DNA of 64,000 nt from Xenopus tropicalis (Eukaryota > Chordata > Amphibia > Anura > Pipidae). Below, piece after piece: positions 1 through 10,799 of the stretch. Made by a program: the position numbers and the translations under genes. The notes below the pieces were generated by a model. That model was not told the origin of the DNA. It was given only the letters and a program-made list of their open reading frames with translations, and made no database searches. The stretch covers positions 83,291,410 to 83,355,409 of the forward strand of contig NC_030683.2 of assembly GCF_000004195.4 (NCBI RefSeq). Direction: 5' to 3'. Positions within the stretch are counted from its first letter, which is position 1. Every line of letters starts with the position of its first letter.

Positions 1-175
1 AATTAGCGTAAATTAGCATATGCTTATTAGCATTCAGAAAGGGTTAAATTGTCAAGTGAAAAAGCATTTTTCTGCGTACAAAGCAATTTTTAACCCCTTC
101 CGATCCTAATTACCACATGTTAATTAGGATTCAAATTCGGGATTCAACCAAATCCTTTAGAGTGGGTTAAGTGCA
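1..175. repeat. Degraded dispersed frog repeat
   Basis: The segment is rich in AATTAG/CTAATT words and has short palindromic pieces (around 10-30 and 108-130), then a GATTC-rich stretch near 128-155. From memory this resembles a common Xenopus repeat with GAATCC and AATTAG blocks, cut by the window edge. No coding frame is seen. Family assignment is uncertain. Confidence 0.35.
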
Positions 176-286
176 TCCCTAGTATAAACATCCCTGGGGA
201 ACTTTTCTATCAATCTCTCTCTATGATCACATAATATAGCAACGTATTACCTTTAAGATTTGCCTGTTTTTTCGTATACAATTCAA

Positions 287-1068
287 CAGGGCCAGAACTA
301 AGGGTAGGCTGGGTAGGCACCTGCCTAAAGCGCAATCACTGGGGGGAGGTGCACTTTTCAGGAAAAGAAATTGTGTTTTCACTTGTCCTTTAATAATATC
401 ATTAAAGACAGGGCTGCCCTTCCTACTCCAACCCCTTCAGTGCTGGCGCATGTTCCTTTGGGCTCCCCCTGCTGGCACAGTTCTTAATGCAATTGGAATC
501 TGAGTCCAACGCTAGCCTAGAGGATGCATGTGCTGTGCATACCAACGCAACTTCATTCAACGCAACGGCTGGCAGTGGGATAAGCAATGGTGTGGCTCAC
601 ATCGCAGTCTCACACCACAGACATTGAGCTGGAGATTTTTTTTGTGGCTGGCTGCTGGCACAGGAACAAGGGAGCAGGGGCTAAATAAATATTATATGTG
701 GCTGTACTGAATACTGATGCTGGATGCTGGCACAGGTTCATGGGGCAAGGAGAGGCCTGGGTAGTAAAGTGGCTGTACTGTCTGATTCTAGATGCAAGCA
801 CAGGTTCGCTGGTATCTTTATTTGCACTTTGTTTACTTAAAAAAATTTTCACTGAAAAAAAGAAATTTTGGCTTTTCTAAATCTTGACATTTTTTTTGTG
901 TACCTTACTTTTGTTTTATATGTTAGCATATTTATATTTACGTAAATTACAAGTTACATTTATTAATGTGCTGCAAGATTTCTTTAATTAATACTGAAAT
1001 ATTAAAATGGTAAGGTGGGACTATGGGGGGGAAGGAGCGCCAATTCAAGCACTTGCCTAGGGTGACAA
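287..1068. repeat. CAGGGCCAGA-type dispersed repeat, possibly hAT-derived
   Basis: It begins CAGGGCCAGAACTAAGGG, close to the left end of the element at 6760-7039, and near its right edge has the same 'GCCTAGGG' block as other copies. GC- and G-rich stretches alternate with AT-rich ones. The open frames of 60-80 codons here overlap on both strands and look like chance. The right boundary is set by the start of the LINE tail near 1070. An 8-base word (CAATTCAA) flanks the left end and recurs at 1041, but the sequence before the second copy does not look like a hAT end, so I do not call it a target duplication. Confidence 0.35.
645..815. repeat. Divergent tandem repeat, about 70-bp period
   Basis: The phrase TGCTGGCACAGG begins at 653 and 725 and recurs diverged (TGCAAGCACAGG) at 793, spacings of 72 and 68 bases. 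Between them GTGGCTGTACTG also recurs. About two and a half diverged units lie inside the surrounding dispersed repeat. Confidence 0.5.
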
Positions 1069-1069
1069 A

Positions 1070-1650
1070 ATACATTACATAGTTATAGTTACATAGTTAC
1101 ATAGGGTTGAAAAAAGACCAGTGTCCATCAAGTTCAACCCATCCAAGTAAACCCAGCACACCTAACCCACACCTACCAATCTATACACTCACATACATAA
1201 ACTATAAATACAACCACTAGTACTAACTGTAGATATTAGTATCACAATAGCCTTGGATACTATGCTTGTTCAAGAACTCATCCAGGCCCCTCTTAAAGGC
1301 ATTAACAGAATCTGCCATTACCACATCACTAGGAAGGGCATTCCACAACCTCACTGCCCTCACCGTGAAAAACCACCTACACTGCTTCAAATGGAAGCTC
1401 CGTTCCTCTAATCTAAAGGGGTGACCTCTGGTGCGTTGATTGTTTTTATGGGAAAAAAGAACATCCCCCAACTGCCTATAATCCCCTCTAATGTACTTGT
1501 ACAGAGTAATCATGTCCCCTCGCAAGCGCCTCTTTTCCAGAGAAAACAACCTCAACCTCGACAGTCTAACCTCATAGTTCATAGATCTTCCATCCCCTTA
1601 ACCAGTTTAGTTGCACGTCTCTGCACTTTCTCCAGCACATTGGCCCAGCC
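1070..1650 (-). mobile_element. CR1-like LINE fragment, 3' end with C-terminal reverse-transcriptase region
   Basis: Read on the minus strand this is the 3' end of a non-LTR retrotransposon of the CR1 group. The frame 1582-1223 encodes the region after the reverse transcriptase core: LRLFSLEKRRLRGDMITLYK, then RTRGHP, then FFTVRAVRLWNALP, ending IQGYCDTNIYS and a stop. The untranslated tail runs to ACATAGTTACATAGTTACAT repeats at 1070-1110, the usual CR1-like terminal microsatellite. Upstream, near 1580-1590, two extra bases relative to the copy at 10800 break the frame. No 5' half is present. This is a dead, 5'-truncated copy. The family call rests on the conserved C-terminal motifs and is firm; the subfamily is not known. 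Confidence 0.85.
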
Positions 1651-3259
1651 CTGCAACTCGCAGGGTTTTTCGATTACATAAGGCATTGTTTCTAAGCTCT
1701 AGGCTCTGCATGGTGGCCATCTATACTGTAAAGTCAGCTTATTCCCTGTGATACTAAGCCTTTTTTTACCTACAATATACAATACTGGAAACATTTACTA
1801 TACAATTGCTACAATAAAAAGGTCAAGAGTCACCCTTCTGACCACAAAGCGGCATAATATTTTGTAAGTGTTTCTACTGCAGACTAATTTCTTCCATTTT
1901 TGTAACTGCAAATTCTGATTGCTAACATAGAGTATTTATCATTGTGGTGCAATAGGCACCGCAGCAAACACCGTAGGAAATATCTGACACCTTTGAGACA
2001 TCTGCAGTCCCTTTTTACTCACTTGTCTGACATACAGTATTTACCAAACAGCTGCAGTATTTTCAGTACTGCTGCTCGTAATTTAAACTTGGGTCTTAAT
2101 GAGATTTTTTTTTTAAAAAACACAACTTACTGGCGGTCTACTGATCAGTTAATTAGCTGATATTATGGAATTCAATTTTTAAATTCTTTCATATTCTGTT
2201 AACATAGTAAAATAAAACACATTAATCAATAAATGCTAAATTTAATATGGAGGTCTCTTTTATAGATTCATGTAGCTTGTGGTATTTAAGACAAGGTGCT
2301 ACTCTTTTTTATTTTATAATTAATAGTTTTTTTTTTAATTTCCAATTTTTGCATTATTTCACATTTTTGGCTTACAGTTCTTACCTAGCAGTGGAATGAA
2401 TTAAACCAAAGGTGCTGAACTCTCTGTAAGCTTTATACTGACCACTGATCTCCCATACTTCAACTCCAATAAGGACCTCATTTATGAAAACCCAAAGTAG
2501 CAGCTGCCCTCACTAAAGAATTCTACAATGTCTGGAATGCTTACTGTTATACTCCATTGATGACTAGGGGTATAGGTGAGGTGAACTATGGTGTGGTGAA
2601 CTTCTTTACGTGGTCAGAATATCTCCATTTTGTCTACCCAAATTCCTCCTTGTGGGATGCTCTCTGTCCGTAGCTTCTCACCAAGGCCATTGAGATCCAA
2701 TCTTCCTTGAATATCCTGGAAGGCTCAGAAAAAAACAAGATAAATAAGTAGATGACCTTGAAACAGTATTGTACTACTACTGCTCAAGCATATAACAAGC
2801 CTTTAGTATTATATTTTATTTGATTAATAAACTTGTTTTCACTAAACTCAAATGGAAGAAAAAATGATAAGAACAGCTAGTAAATAAGGGTCAGTCTGCC
2901 AGACTGAAGGAACGTAGGAGAGGCTAGAAGTAAAGTCATGCTGCTGGTTTAGAGTTTCAGCAGGCAAGCACTGGCCCTCACAAAAGAAACCACCTCTACT
3001 GCCCTAGATTGGCTACAAAATGTGGAAAATAGTAATTTCTGGAACAACTATTTTTTTTGTTTAATTTAAAAAAAGCATGCTGTACAGAATATAAGCCTTA
3101 GTTTTACATGTGCATGATTTCAAGTGTCGCAAGCGTTAATAGAAACCCTGTTGAGGAGCTTCCTTAAATAAACCACGGGTGATTTCAAAAAAGAAGTGAA
3201 GTGTTTTTTAGGTAGTTTTCCCTACCAAGCCAAATGAAAATCAATTTGGTGTAGTCATG
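1651..3259. other. Single-copy AT-rich stretch, no gene seen
   Basis: Homopolymer T and A runs (2105-2120, 2310-2340, 3050-3075) and scattered stops in all frames. I see no repeat family, coding exon or RNA gene. Confidence 0.5.
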
Positions 3260-3560
3260 TAGATTTCACAGGCTCAGCTACCTTTCCCTCCATCTCTCTT
3301 GTTAAACAGAGCGCTGACTAAAGAGACGTCTAATAAAACGAGCCATAAAAAGCTGCGCTGTGTGTTGGGAGCAGAGCTCCGCAGTGACTGATGGCCTCTT
3401 ATGTGCGCTTGGACGGAACACAAACAGGGCAGGTGATTGCAGTAGAATTTTAATCTGACTTTGTCTCTCCTCCTCACACTTTGTCTTCCAGATTTCCCTC
3501 AGGGTTCTACTATTTTTACTGAGGCTATTTTACCTGGAAAAATCAAGCAATTTTCCGGAA
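3260..3560. other. Candidate conserved non-coding element
   Basis: Higher GC than its surroundings, no repeat hallmarks, and words such as AATAAAA, CAGCGCTG-like and GGCCTCTTATGTG. The opposing open frames (67 and 62 codons) are short and unlike any protein I know. The texture resembles vertebrate conserved enhancers, but this is inference from composition only. Confidence 0.25.
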
Positions 3561-4009
3561 TACCCCCTAGTAATGTGATATTAGCATTTTCATCCTTTGC
3601 TTGTGTTTCCAATAAAAGAAAGCAAGCAGGCATTGTGCTGTTAAGTTAACCCTAAAGGCTGTCCATTGAACTCTTAGCTCCCTAGCTGGTCCAGAACACT
3701 GTCATGGGATGTGAATTTGAGAGTTGTAGCACAACAACAAATGATGAATTACCAGAGGTAACAGCATATGAACAAAGACAAACTACTGCATGCCTGGTGC
3801 TTTGGCTTCAAAGCCAGTGTTGGATAGCTCTACCCATAGGGATCTGCTAGGGTAATTTCACATCAAGAGAGATAAAATACTTTAAATTAAAACACAAAAT
3901 TGTGAGATACTCAATGGTGATCATAAGTCTCTGGAACTGTCCCCTATAAACTTCCATGGACAGGGCAGCAACAATTGCATTTAGCCTCATTCTATATTAT
4001 TGGCCCACA
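3561..4009. other. Single-copy stretch, nothing recognised
   Basis: No long frame, repeat end or RNA motif is visible. Confidence 0.5.
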
Positions 4010-4632
4010 GGACATATAGGTGACATGTTTTCACTCTGTTGGAGTGCTTCTCCAACAGAATGCTGCATTGAATCTGTTTTTCAAAAAAGCAAACAGATTT
4101 TTTATAATCTAATTTTGGAATTTGCCATGAGGCTAGACATATTCTTAGTTTCCCAGATGACCTCAGTCATATGACTCATGCTCTGATAAACTTCAGTCAC
4201 ACTTTACTGCTGCACTGCAAATTGGAGTGATATCACCCTTTTCCTTCACCCCCCCCCCCCAGCAGCCGATCAGCATAACAATAGTGAGGTAGCAAGGTAG
4301 CAGCTCCCTGACACCTACATTGCTAAAAATGTTCCCATGACCCACCTAGTGGTAGATATCATTCAATAGTAAAAGTCCAAGTCAGGTTCATGACTCCTCC
4401 AGTTACATGGAAGTAGGAAAAACAATAGCTTTTTTGAAAGCAGTTCTAATGTGCAGCGCTGGATTTTGAAAGCTCAGGCACAATGCACTGAGATGGCTGC
4501 CTAAATACGAATATTAAAACTAAAAAAATACATTTATTGGTTCAAGAATAAAATTTGAAATGATAGAATCAATAATTTGCAATGTGAACAGTGTAATAAA
4601 GTAAAAAAACTATACCATAAAAATCAAAATAG
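4010..4632 (+). mobile_element. Diverged TTAA-type foldback element (GAGTGATATCACC family)
   Basis: Homologous to the element at 17498-18368 in the opposite orientation. Shared blocks include GTTTCCCAG (near 4150), GAGTGATATCACC (near 4225), CAGCAGCC (4261), CACCTAGTNGTAGATAT (near 4345), CAATAGTAAAA (near 4366) and the right-hand block GTGAACAGTGTAATAAAG. A 12-base C run sits at 4249-4260. Both termini are degraded, so no target duplication can be read. This copy lacks the long palindromic stem of the other copy. From memory this is a frequent Xenopus element. Confidence 0.7.
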
Positions 4633-5139
4633 ATTACTTTGCCAAAATATTTTCTCAAGGTAATAGTTTCTTCAGTTAAGCTATTTTTATCTTAAGCTGT
4701 CTGGCCACAGTCTTCCAGATCAGCTCCCATTATATTCCTGTAGTGTTATAATACCCTTACAAGAAGCTAGTTGGGGCAGAAGACAAGGTCTCAGGGAGCA
4801 TAGCCTTATATGACATGTACTGGAGGTCAAATAAAAGTTGTTTTGCCCTAGACATGACATGTGTAGGTGCAATTTCCCATAGCCTGTAGACAGAGTGAGA
4901 AATATTGTACTTTAACACCGTGAAAGCATATGCATTACCTAATACGAGGTTCGTCAGGACATTTTATAGTATAGTGTTGCTTTAAATGCTACGCTAATAT
5001 GATATGCTATAATAATACACTATAACATATGCTCCTTAATTGTAATTTGTCACATATGTTTAAACAATACAGAAAAAATCAAGCTCTATTAAAAATTATA
5101 TTTCACAATACACTTAATGCAATTCTTACTTTCTAGAGA
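4633..5139. other. Single-copy AT-rich stretch, no gene seen
   Basis: No coding frame, repeat end or RNA gene recognised. Confidence 0.5.
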
Positions 5140-5400
5140 AATGATTACAGCAAGTTTGGATATTACTTTGTTCTTGAGAAGTAAAATCCCCCCAATCTCA
5201 TCTCCTAGCAGCTACAGACAGAGACATCCTCATAATGTATTAGAAAGAAGCATGAAATTGCATTTGCATATGGCTATAAAATGAATCCTTGAATGCGTGG
5301 TGTTGGCCTGAAGTCACATCAGAAAGCAGAACCTTATTAAGGTAAATGTTGTGCCAGGTTTGTGGATGAAGTTGTTCAATCAGAGTTGACTGAAGGCAAC
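5140..5400. other. Candidate conserved non-coding element with octamer motif
   Basis: Single-copy DNA with a perfect POU octamer ATTTGCAT at 5262-5269, flanked by ATGAAATTGC and TATAAAATGAATCC. No coding frame. The clustering of POU- and homeodomain-like words is suggestive only. Confidence 0.25.
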
Positions 5401-5946
5401 TGCAGAGTAGTAGTAGTGAGTATACTAAAAATATATATGAAAACAGCTAAATGACCCTGTCCCCTCAAAGACATTTTCGTCAATGGGAACCAGTGCAGGA
5501 GGTGCTCACTTGCAGGGTCAGTAAGAAAGAACAAAAATGCAATTTAATACAACATAGAAAATTTTTCTTACTATAAAATGGTGGACAGAAATTTGGTAGA
5601 GGGTAGAAATTTATTTCTACTTCAACTACACTTTTACTCTGTAAGCTAAATCTATGGAGGGATCATACTTTCTATACCAGCAACCAAGTCCTCTATAAAT
5701 GGTCTCTCAGACTGAGGCGCTTTAGGTATAAAAGGTAGAGCCGTGCAAAGCAGCATCTACCCCTGCCTAAAGCAACTCAGCCCCAAGCCTTCCAGGATTG
5801 ACTTTCTGCCTTCTGTTCAGTTTTGTCTGCCTGTGATCACTGCCTCAATTCATACTAAACTATGGTGTTGCTTCTGTAATCTTTGTACATATGACTCAGA
5901 GTTGTAGCATTGGACAAAGCCCCCCCTCAGTGTTGAATTTGCTGTA
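5401..5946. other. Single-copy stretch with a TATA-like word
   Basis: Contains GGTATAAAAGG near 5726-5736 in a somewhat GC-rich context. There is no downstream gene, so a promoter cannot be supported. No coding frame seen. Confidence 0.3.
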
Positions 5947-6745
5947 TTAGTAACATAGTAAGTTAGGTTGAAAAAGGACTTACGCCCATCACGTTTAACC
6001 ATAATGCCTATATATAACCTGCCTAACTTCTAGTTGATCCAGAGGAAGGCAAAAAACCCCATCTGAAGCCTCTCTAATTTGTAGCAGAGGGGAAAAAATT
6101 CCTTCCTGACTCCAAGATGGCAATCGGACCAGTCCCTGGATCAACTTGTACTAAGAGCTATCTCCCATAACCCTGTATTCCCTCACTTGTACTGAGAGCT
6201 ATCTCCCATAACCCTGTATTCCCTCACTTGTACTGAGAGCTATCTCCCCTAACCCTGTATTCCCTCACTTGTACTGAGAGCTATCTCCCATAACCCTGTA
6301 TTCCCTCACTTGTACTGAGAGCTATCTCCCATAACCCTGTATTCCCTCACTTGTACTGAGAGCTATCTCCCCTAACCCTGTATTCCCTCACTTGTACTGA
6401 GAGCTATCTCCCATAACCCTGTATTCCCTCACTTGTACTGAGAGCTATCTCCCATAACCCTGTATTCCCTCACTTGTACTAAGAGCTATCTCCCATAACC
6501 CTGTATTCCCTCACTTGCTAAGAATCCTTCCAGCCCGTTCTTAAAGCTATATAATGTATCAGCCAGCACGACCGATTCGGGGAGGGAATTCCACAACTTC
6601 ACAGCTCTCACTGTAAAAAAACCTTTCCAAATATTTAAACGGAACCTCCCTTCTTCTAAATGGAGTGGGTGCCCTCGTGTCCGTATTCTATCATATACAC
6701 TTAACAGGTTTGTTTCTCCTCTACTATGTGTCATAGCTGAGAGCA
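5947..6745 (-). mobile_element. CR1-like LINE 3' end with expanded 41-bp repeat
   Basis: Minus-strand LINE. The frame 6746-6486 encodes RTRGHPLHLEEGRFRL, FFTVRAVKLWNSLPESVV, then EGIQGYGR and a stop, clearly homologous to the copy at 1070-1650. The 3' untranslated part runs from 6144 down to 5947 and ends in a GTAACATAGTAAG-type tail; from memory it is a very common Xenopus LINE tail. Between stop codon and tail a minisatellite has grown (see separate entry). The copy is 5'-truncated near 6745, just before the flank of a hAT-type insertion. It cannot encode a working enzyme. Confidence 0.85.
6145..6513 (-). repeat. 41-bp minisatellite, nine copies
   Basis: Units begin at 6145, 6186, 6227, 6268, 6309, 6350, 6391, 6432 and 6473, all exactly 41 bases and nearly identical; a tenth breaks off at 6514. 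Units 3 and 6 carry CCCCTAA where others have CCCATAA, and units 1 and 9 carry CTAAG where others have CTGAG. On the minus strand each unit contains the last codons of the LINE frame (EGIQGYGR) plus its stop, so the array arose by amplification of the stop-codon region. Because 41 is not a multiple of three, only the first unit read is in frame. Confidence 0.95.
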
Positions 6746-6759
6746 ACTATAGGGAAGTG

Positions 6760-7039
6760 CAGGGCCAGATTTGTGGCAAGGCCACAAAGGCCCGGGCCTA
6801 GGGCGGCAAAAATTTAGGGGCGGCATGCTGCCCCGCCGCAACAAAATTTTGAAATTTACGTCAAATACAGAGCAATGGGGACTTCTCCCCACTGCTCCAT
6901 ATGGAAGTTTAAATTCCCGCATGTGCATGCGAACTCGCGGCAGTGTGGGTTGGGGGGGTGAATTGTTCAAGCATGCGCGGGAGGGGAGGCCGACGACTGG
7001 GGGAGGCCTAGGGGCGACCGGATATGAAATCCAGCGCTG
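6760..7039. mobile_element. Short hAT-like non-autonomous transposon with 8-bp target duplication
   Basis: Ends are CAGGGCCAGATTT (left) and the inverse-related AAATCCAGCGCTG (right). The 8 bases GGGAAGTG lie directly outside both ends (6752-6759 and 7040-7047), and the match continues two bases because the right flank also reads CA. CAG ends plus an 8-bp duplication are the signature of hAT transposons. The interior is GC-rich (GGGCGGC, GCCCCGCC). It has no transposase, so it would have moved in trans. A fragment of the same family is at 42324-42429. The 102- and 112-codon frames on opposite strands here are chance frames in GC-rich DNA. Confidence 0.8.
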
Positions 7040-7047
7040 GGGAAGTG

Positions 7048-8942
7048 CAAGGAGCGAGTTTTGCCACAAATACCTTTAATGGTGGTTTTATGTGCAAGTG
7101 ACAATGAGGAAATTTTGCTGACTGCAGCTACACATTCCAGGCACCAATCCTTTTGGTAATAATATTTTGGGAACTATAACCCTTCAGTGTGTAAAGAACA
7201 AAAGGTAAATTATACAATACATTAATAAGGGATCCTGTTTAAACCATGTAATCTTTCTGCATGTTCCTATTCTAAATGAAGGAGAGGGCATTATTTCATC
7301 TAGTACTTTGGGCTAGTAGTAAAAATTCCCTACACCAAAGAATACAATGCACTTAGTAGATACATATATGAAGAGGATTAAAACTTACCGTAGTTGATTT
7401 AGTGTTCTGTGTATGTATCTGGACAATAAAGGGCATGGTTATACTTTCTACAATAATATGTTTATACCTGCTCTGTGGGAAAGTGGATCCAATAACTATT
7501 TTCATAAATAAGCAAATTATAAAAGCCAAACAGCAGTACTTTGGAGTTACAAAATATGTAACTCCAAATATGGTGGAAAATCTAGTATTTAGATGTAAAA
7601 ACCTTCTAAAAAAGAGATGGAAGAGAAGTGCAAATGATGGAAAATGTAGCACAACTAAATCTAATTCCTCAGTGCACATCATTGTTCTGGTATAGTACAA
7701 TGCTTGGAAGTATGAGGTTGATGTGGATCTCTGGCTGCCATCACTATTTTGTAATCAAGAATAGATATATAAATACCTTAAAATGGAGCTTGGAGACCTT
7801 GCACATCGAGTGTTGGCCAAAAGGTCTGTAGGTGCTATTATGAATGTGAGTCCTACTTGACTTCTCTACTGTATAATGAGGCGATTCGATAGGTTTAGTA
7901 ATATAGTAAAGGAATCAGGTTAATGACTCTATTATAAAGACATTTTGTAGGAATTTGTAACACAAACACAAAACAGCTGTTCATTTCCTCCATCTGAATT
8001 ACAAGGCATTAAATAATGGAGCAGCTACTGAGCTACTGATACTCATCATCTTGTGAGTCACTGAATGCCAACAAAGTTGTCTAAAGATCTGTTTTAACCA
8101 TTTCCTAGTCTCATACACAATTCAGATCATGCGTTGCACATAGAAAAGGACTTGCATTTCATTATCTTATTCTTTAAACATGCATTTTTCTTTAGAAATC
8201 ATATTGCTGAAGGACTTATTCAAAGAGTTCACAGCAGTAAATCAAATTTCCACAACAGACTTGCAGCTAAACATCATGAGTAGCCATGAGACAAGCATAA
8301 TTCTGATTCTTTCTGCCTTGAGCCCATCATATACTCCACTCCAACAACTCTTGCGCACAGTTATGGAGATAACACTTTAGTGTCTCTGTGGGAAGCTCAC
8401 ACCACAACAGGCTGGTTTCTACATTTGTCGTCCAGTTTGTCAGCTTTTTCCTCTGTATGATAAATGAGTGTTTCCAGAAAACATTTATAAGAGAGAGATA
8501 TAGCTAGGAGGGTAGAAATGAAGAATTCAAATACAAACTAAATAAACAGAATGATTTCTCTGCTAATTATGAAGAAGCCCCTGGCTGCTTCCTATCTTCT
8601 GTGTGCACGCATGCATACCTGGTGCCGGGACCCATAAGGTGTTTGGGTCCAGCTGAGATAAATATAACCAAGAGAAATGGGCAGAGGATCAGCCCTGAGT
8701 AAAATGAAGATGTGAGACATGTCTAAGAATGCAAATACTTACTGCTAGTGATGTTCAATGTAGCTGGCACTGATTACTGCGTCTCAATATCCCTAGCTCT
8801 GATAACACTTATCGAGGCTCAAGGGTAGGCATACCATCAATAGGGTGGGAGAAGGAGGACAGAACTTAATAATATAGGGTTTCAATGATTATGTTGAAGT
8901 CCTAATATCAGTCTGCTTCTACCATCCACAAAATATATAGTA
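7048..8942. other. Single-copy stretch, no convincing gene
   Basis: Two overlapping frames on opposite strands (7402-7695 plus, 7353-7700 minus) have no recognisable domain and mirror each other, which argues for chance. A perfect 11-bp-arm hairpin (TTTGGAGTTAC, 7-base loop) lies near 7541-7569. No repeat family recognised. Confidence 0.45.
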
Positions 8943-9267
8943 CAGGTATGGGACCTGTTACCCAGAATGCTTGGGACCTGGGGTTTTCCGTATAAGGGAT
9001 CTTTCTGTAATTTGGATCTCCATAACTTATGTCTGCTAAAAATCATTCAAATATTGAATAAAGCCAATAGGCTTGTTTTACCTCCAATAAGGATTAAATA
9101 TCTTAGTTGGGATCAAGTACAAGGTTTTGTTTTATAAATACAGAGAAAAAGGAAATAATTTTTTAAAATTAGAATTATTTTCTTATAATGGAGTCTATGG
9201 GAGATGGCCTTTCTGTAATCCGGAGCTTTCTGTATAATGGGTTTCCGGATAAAGGATCCCATACCTG
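8943..9267. mobile_element. CAGGTATGGGA-ended short inverted-repeat element, full length
   Basis: Left end CAGGTATGGGACCTGTTACC, right end GGATCCCATACCTG, with TA on both sides (8941-8942, 9268-9269). Subterminal blocks TTTCTGTAATTTGGATCTCC and CTGTAATCCGGAGC mirror each other. TA targets suggest a Tc1/mariner-type mover, but this is inferred. Other copies: 13225-13519, 54859-55240 and 55245-55490. From memory it is abundant in Xenopus. Confidence 0.8.
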
Positions 9268-9269
9268 TA

Positions 9270-9702
9270 TATAATAGGTTCTTTCACTAGAAATATTATA
9301 GGCTATAATAGGAACAATACACGCTGTTCTCGTGCCTGCCGCCCTCCTCCTTGTGCTGGTTGCACTTCTGTTATTGGAGCAAGCATGAGGGGGCAGAGCA
9401 CACCTGGGGGTTACTTTACACCTGCTATTGGTGATTTACACTTATTCAGGTAAGGAATCTCTTATCTGGAAACCTATTATTCCTCTGATATTCACCCTAA
9501 CATTATTAGTGCCTTATTTATTAAGCTAAAAACTAGCATAATAATGGAAATGTGAGGTGAGAACTTTTCATATACAAGATTGTATAAATTATACTTTTTT
9601 GTTAAATCAATGTTTTACTGGTTTATAAAAATGTTAATGAGGATTTTTGCACCTTTGTTCTAAGGTTAGACAGAAACGTGTCCCATGACAAAAGGCTGCT
9701 TA
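9270..9702. other. Single-copy stretch, nothing recognised
   Basis: A short GC-rich patch near 9325-9420 is flanked by AT-rich DNA. No coding frame or repeat end. Confidence 0.45.
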
Positions 9703-10119
9703 TTAAAGGAACAGTAACACCAAAAAAAGTGTTTTAAAGTAATTACAATATAATGTACAGTTGCCCTGTGCTGGTAAAACTGGTAAGTTTGCAACAGAAA
9801 TGCTACTATAGTTTATATAAATGAGCTGCTATGTCAACACGGGGGCAGCCATTGAAGCTGGGTAAAAGGAGAAAAGGCACAGGCACATAGCAGATATAAG
9901 CTTTGTAGAATATAATGGGGTTTTATCTGTTATCTGCTAAGTAACATGTGCCTTTTCTCCTGTAAATGGCTGCCCCCGTGGCTACACAGAAGCTTTATTA
10001 TATAAACTATAGTAGTCTTTCTAAGTAAAACACACCAGTTGTACCAGTGCAGGGCAGCATTACATTATATAGTAATTACTTTTATACACTTTCATTTTTT
10101 GGTGTTACTGTCCCTTTAA
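9703..10119. mobile_element. Palindromic TTAA-type MITE (T2-like), copy 1
   Basis: Starts TTAAAGGAACAGTAACACC and ends with its near-perfect inverse GGTGTTACTG TCCCTTTAA. TTAA at both borders is the likely target duplication. The whole 417 bp is a long imperfect palindrome: ACTATAGTTTATATAAA on the left pairs with TTATATAAACTATAGT on the right, and GGGGGCAGCCATT with AATGGCTGCCCCC. From memory this matches the Xenopus T2 MITE group (TTAA target, TTAAAGGRR ends). Copies 2 and 3 are at 49275 and 53102. Confidence 0.85.
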
Positions 10120-10131
10120 TATGCTAATGAT

Positions 10132-10375
10132 TAGTGATGAGCGAATCTGTCCCGTTTCACTTCACCATAAAATTCGGGAAACAACACGGAAATTTTTGTC
10201 GCCCGTGACTTTTTTTGGTCGCCCGCATCTTTTTTTTGTCACCTGCTCCTATTTTGACGCGACCGCACCTATTTGACGCAAATTTCTGCAGAAGTTTCGC
10301 GAGGCAATGCGCGAATGCTGAAATACGAAAATTTGCTGTGAATCCATGCCTGGTGAAAAAATTCGCTCATCGCTA
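10132..10375. mobile_element. TAGTGATGAGCGAAT-ended element
   Basis: Left end TAGTGATGAGCGAATCTGTC, right end ATTCGCTCATCGCTA. The interior has short CG-containing tandem blocks of the type TCGCCCGTGACTTTTTTT spaced about 25 bases apart, then a block related to GTGAATCCATGCCTGG found in all copies. Eight copies or fragments lie in this window. Confidence 0.75.
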
Positions 10376-10799
10376 TTAAGGATCCCTCAATGGTGCCCCT
10401 ACAAGAAGTGTGAAATAAAGCCTGGGTGAAACAAAGCAAAACAGAATTGATCTAACAGAGTTACACTGAGCTTTATTTCATTTTGAAAATGTCTGTGTGA
10501 CATTCCCTTCTATGAAATGAAGGGATCATCGCCAACTAAACATTTTCCATTAGGAAATCTGCAGTCAATTGTTTTTTAAATACATTTTGAGTGTAGAAAA
10601 CCATGATACAAGGATTCATCATATGGCACTAGACAAAATGGTAATGGAATTCATGTTGGGAGATTCAGTAGCAGCCAAACAGGTGTTTCAAATGATTCAA
10701 ATACAAAACAACAGTGAAACAAGTAAAAAAAAGTTGCTGGTACATTTCATTGCACTGCACATATTCTAAATTCTGGATTTCTGCTAGAATAACTATAGG
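10376..10799. other. Single-copy stretch, nothing recognised
   Basis: Short overlapping frames on both strands; none resembles a protein family. Confidence 0.45.

Noticed and set aside
279..1048. CAATTCAA at both 279-286 and 1041-1048 as a hAT target duplication
   Set aside because: The base context before the right copy (GGAGCGC) is not a hAT end inverse to CAGGGCC; probably coincidence.
5717..5760. TATA box-like GGTATAAAAGG as a promoter
   Set aside because: No downstream exon, start site context or conserved partner; such a word occurs by chance in AT-rich DNA.
6145..6513. CRISPR array
   Set aside because: Units are contiguous with no unique spacers, derive from a LINE end, and the window is vertebrate.
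7541..7569. Hairpin as a microRNA precursor
   Set aside because: Arms are only 11 bp, far too short for a pre-miRNA, and AT-rich.
7353..7700. Opposing 97- and 115-codon open frames
   Set aside because: They overlap on opposite strands, are AT-driven and show no domain, signal or homology I recognise.
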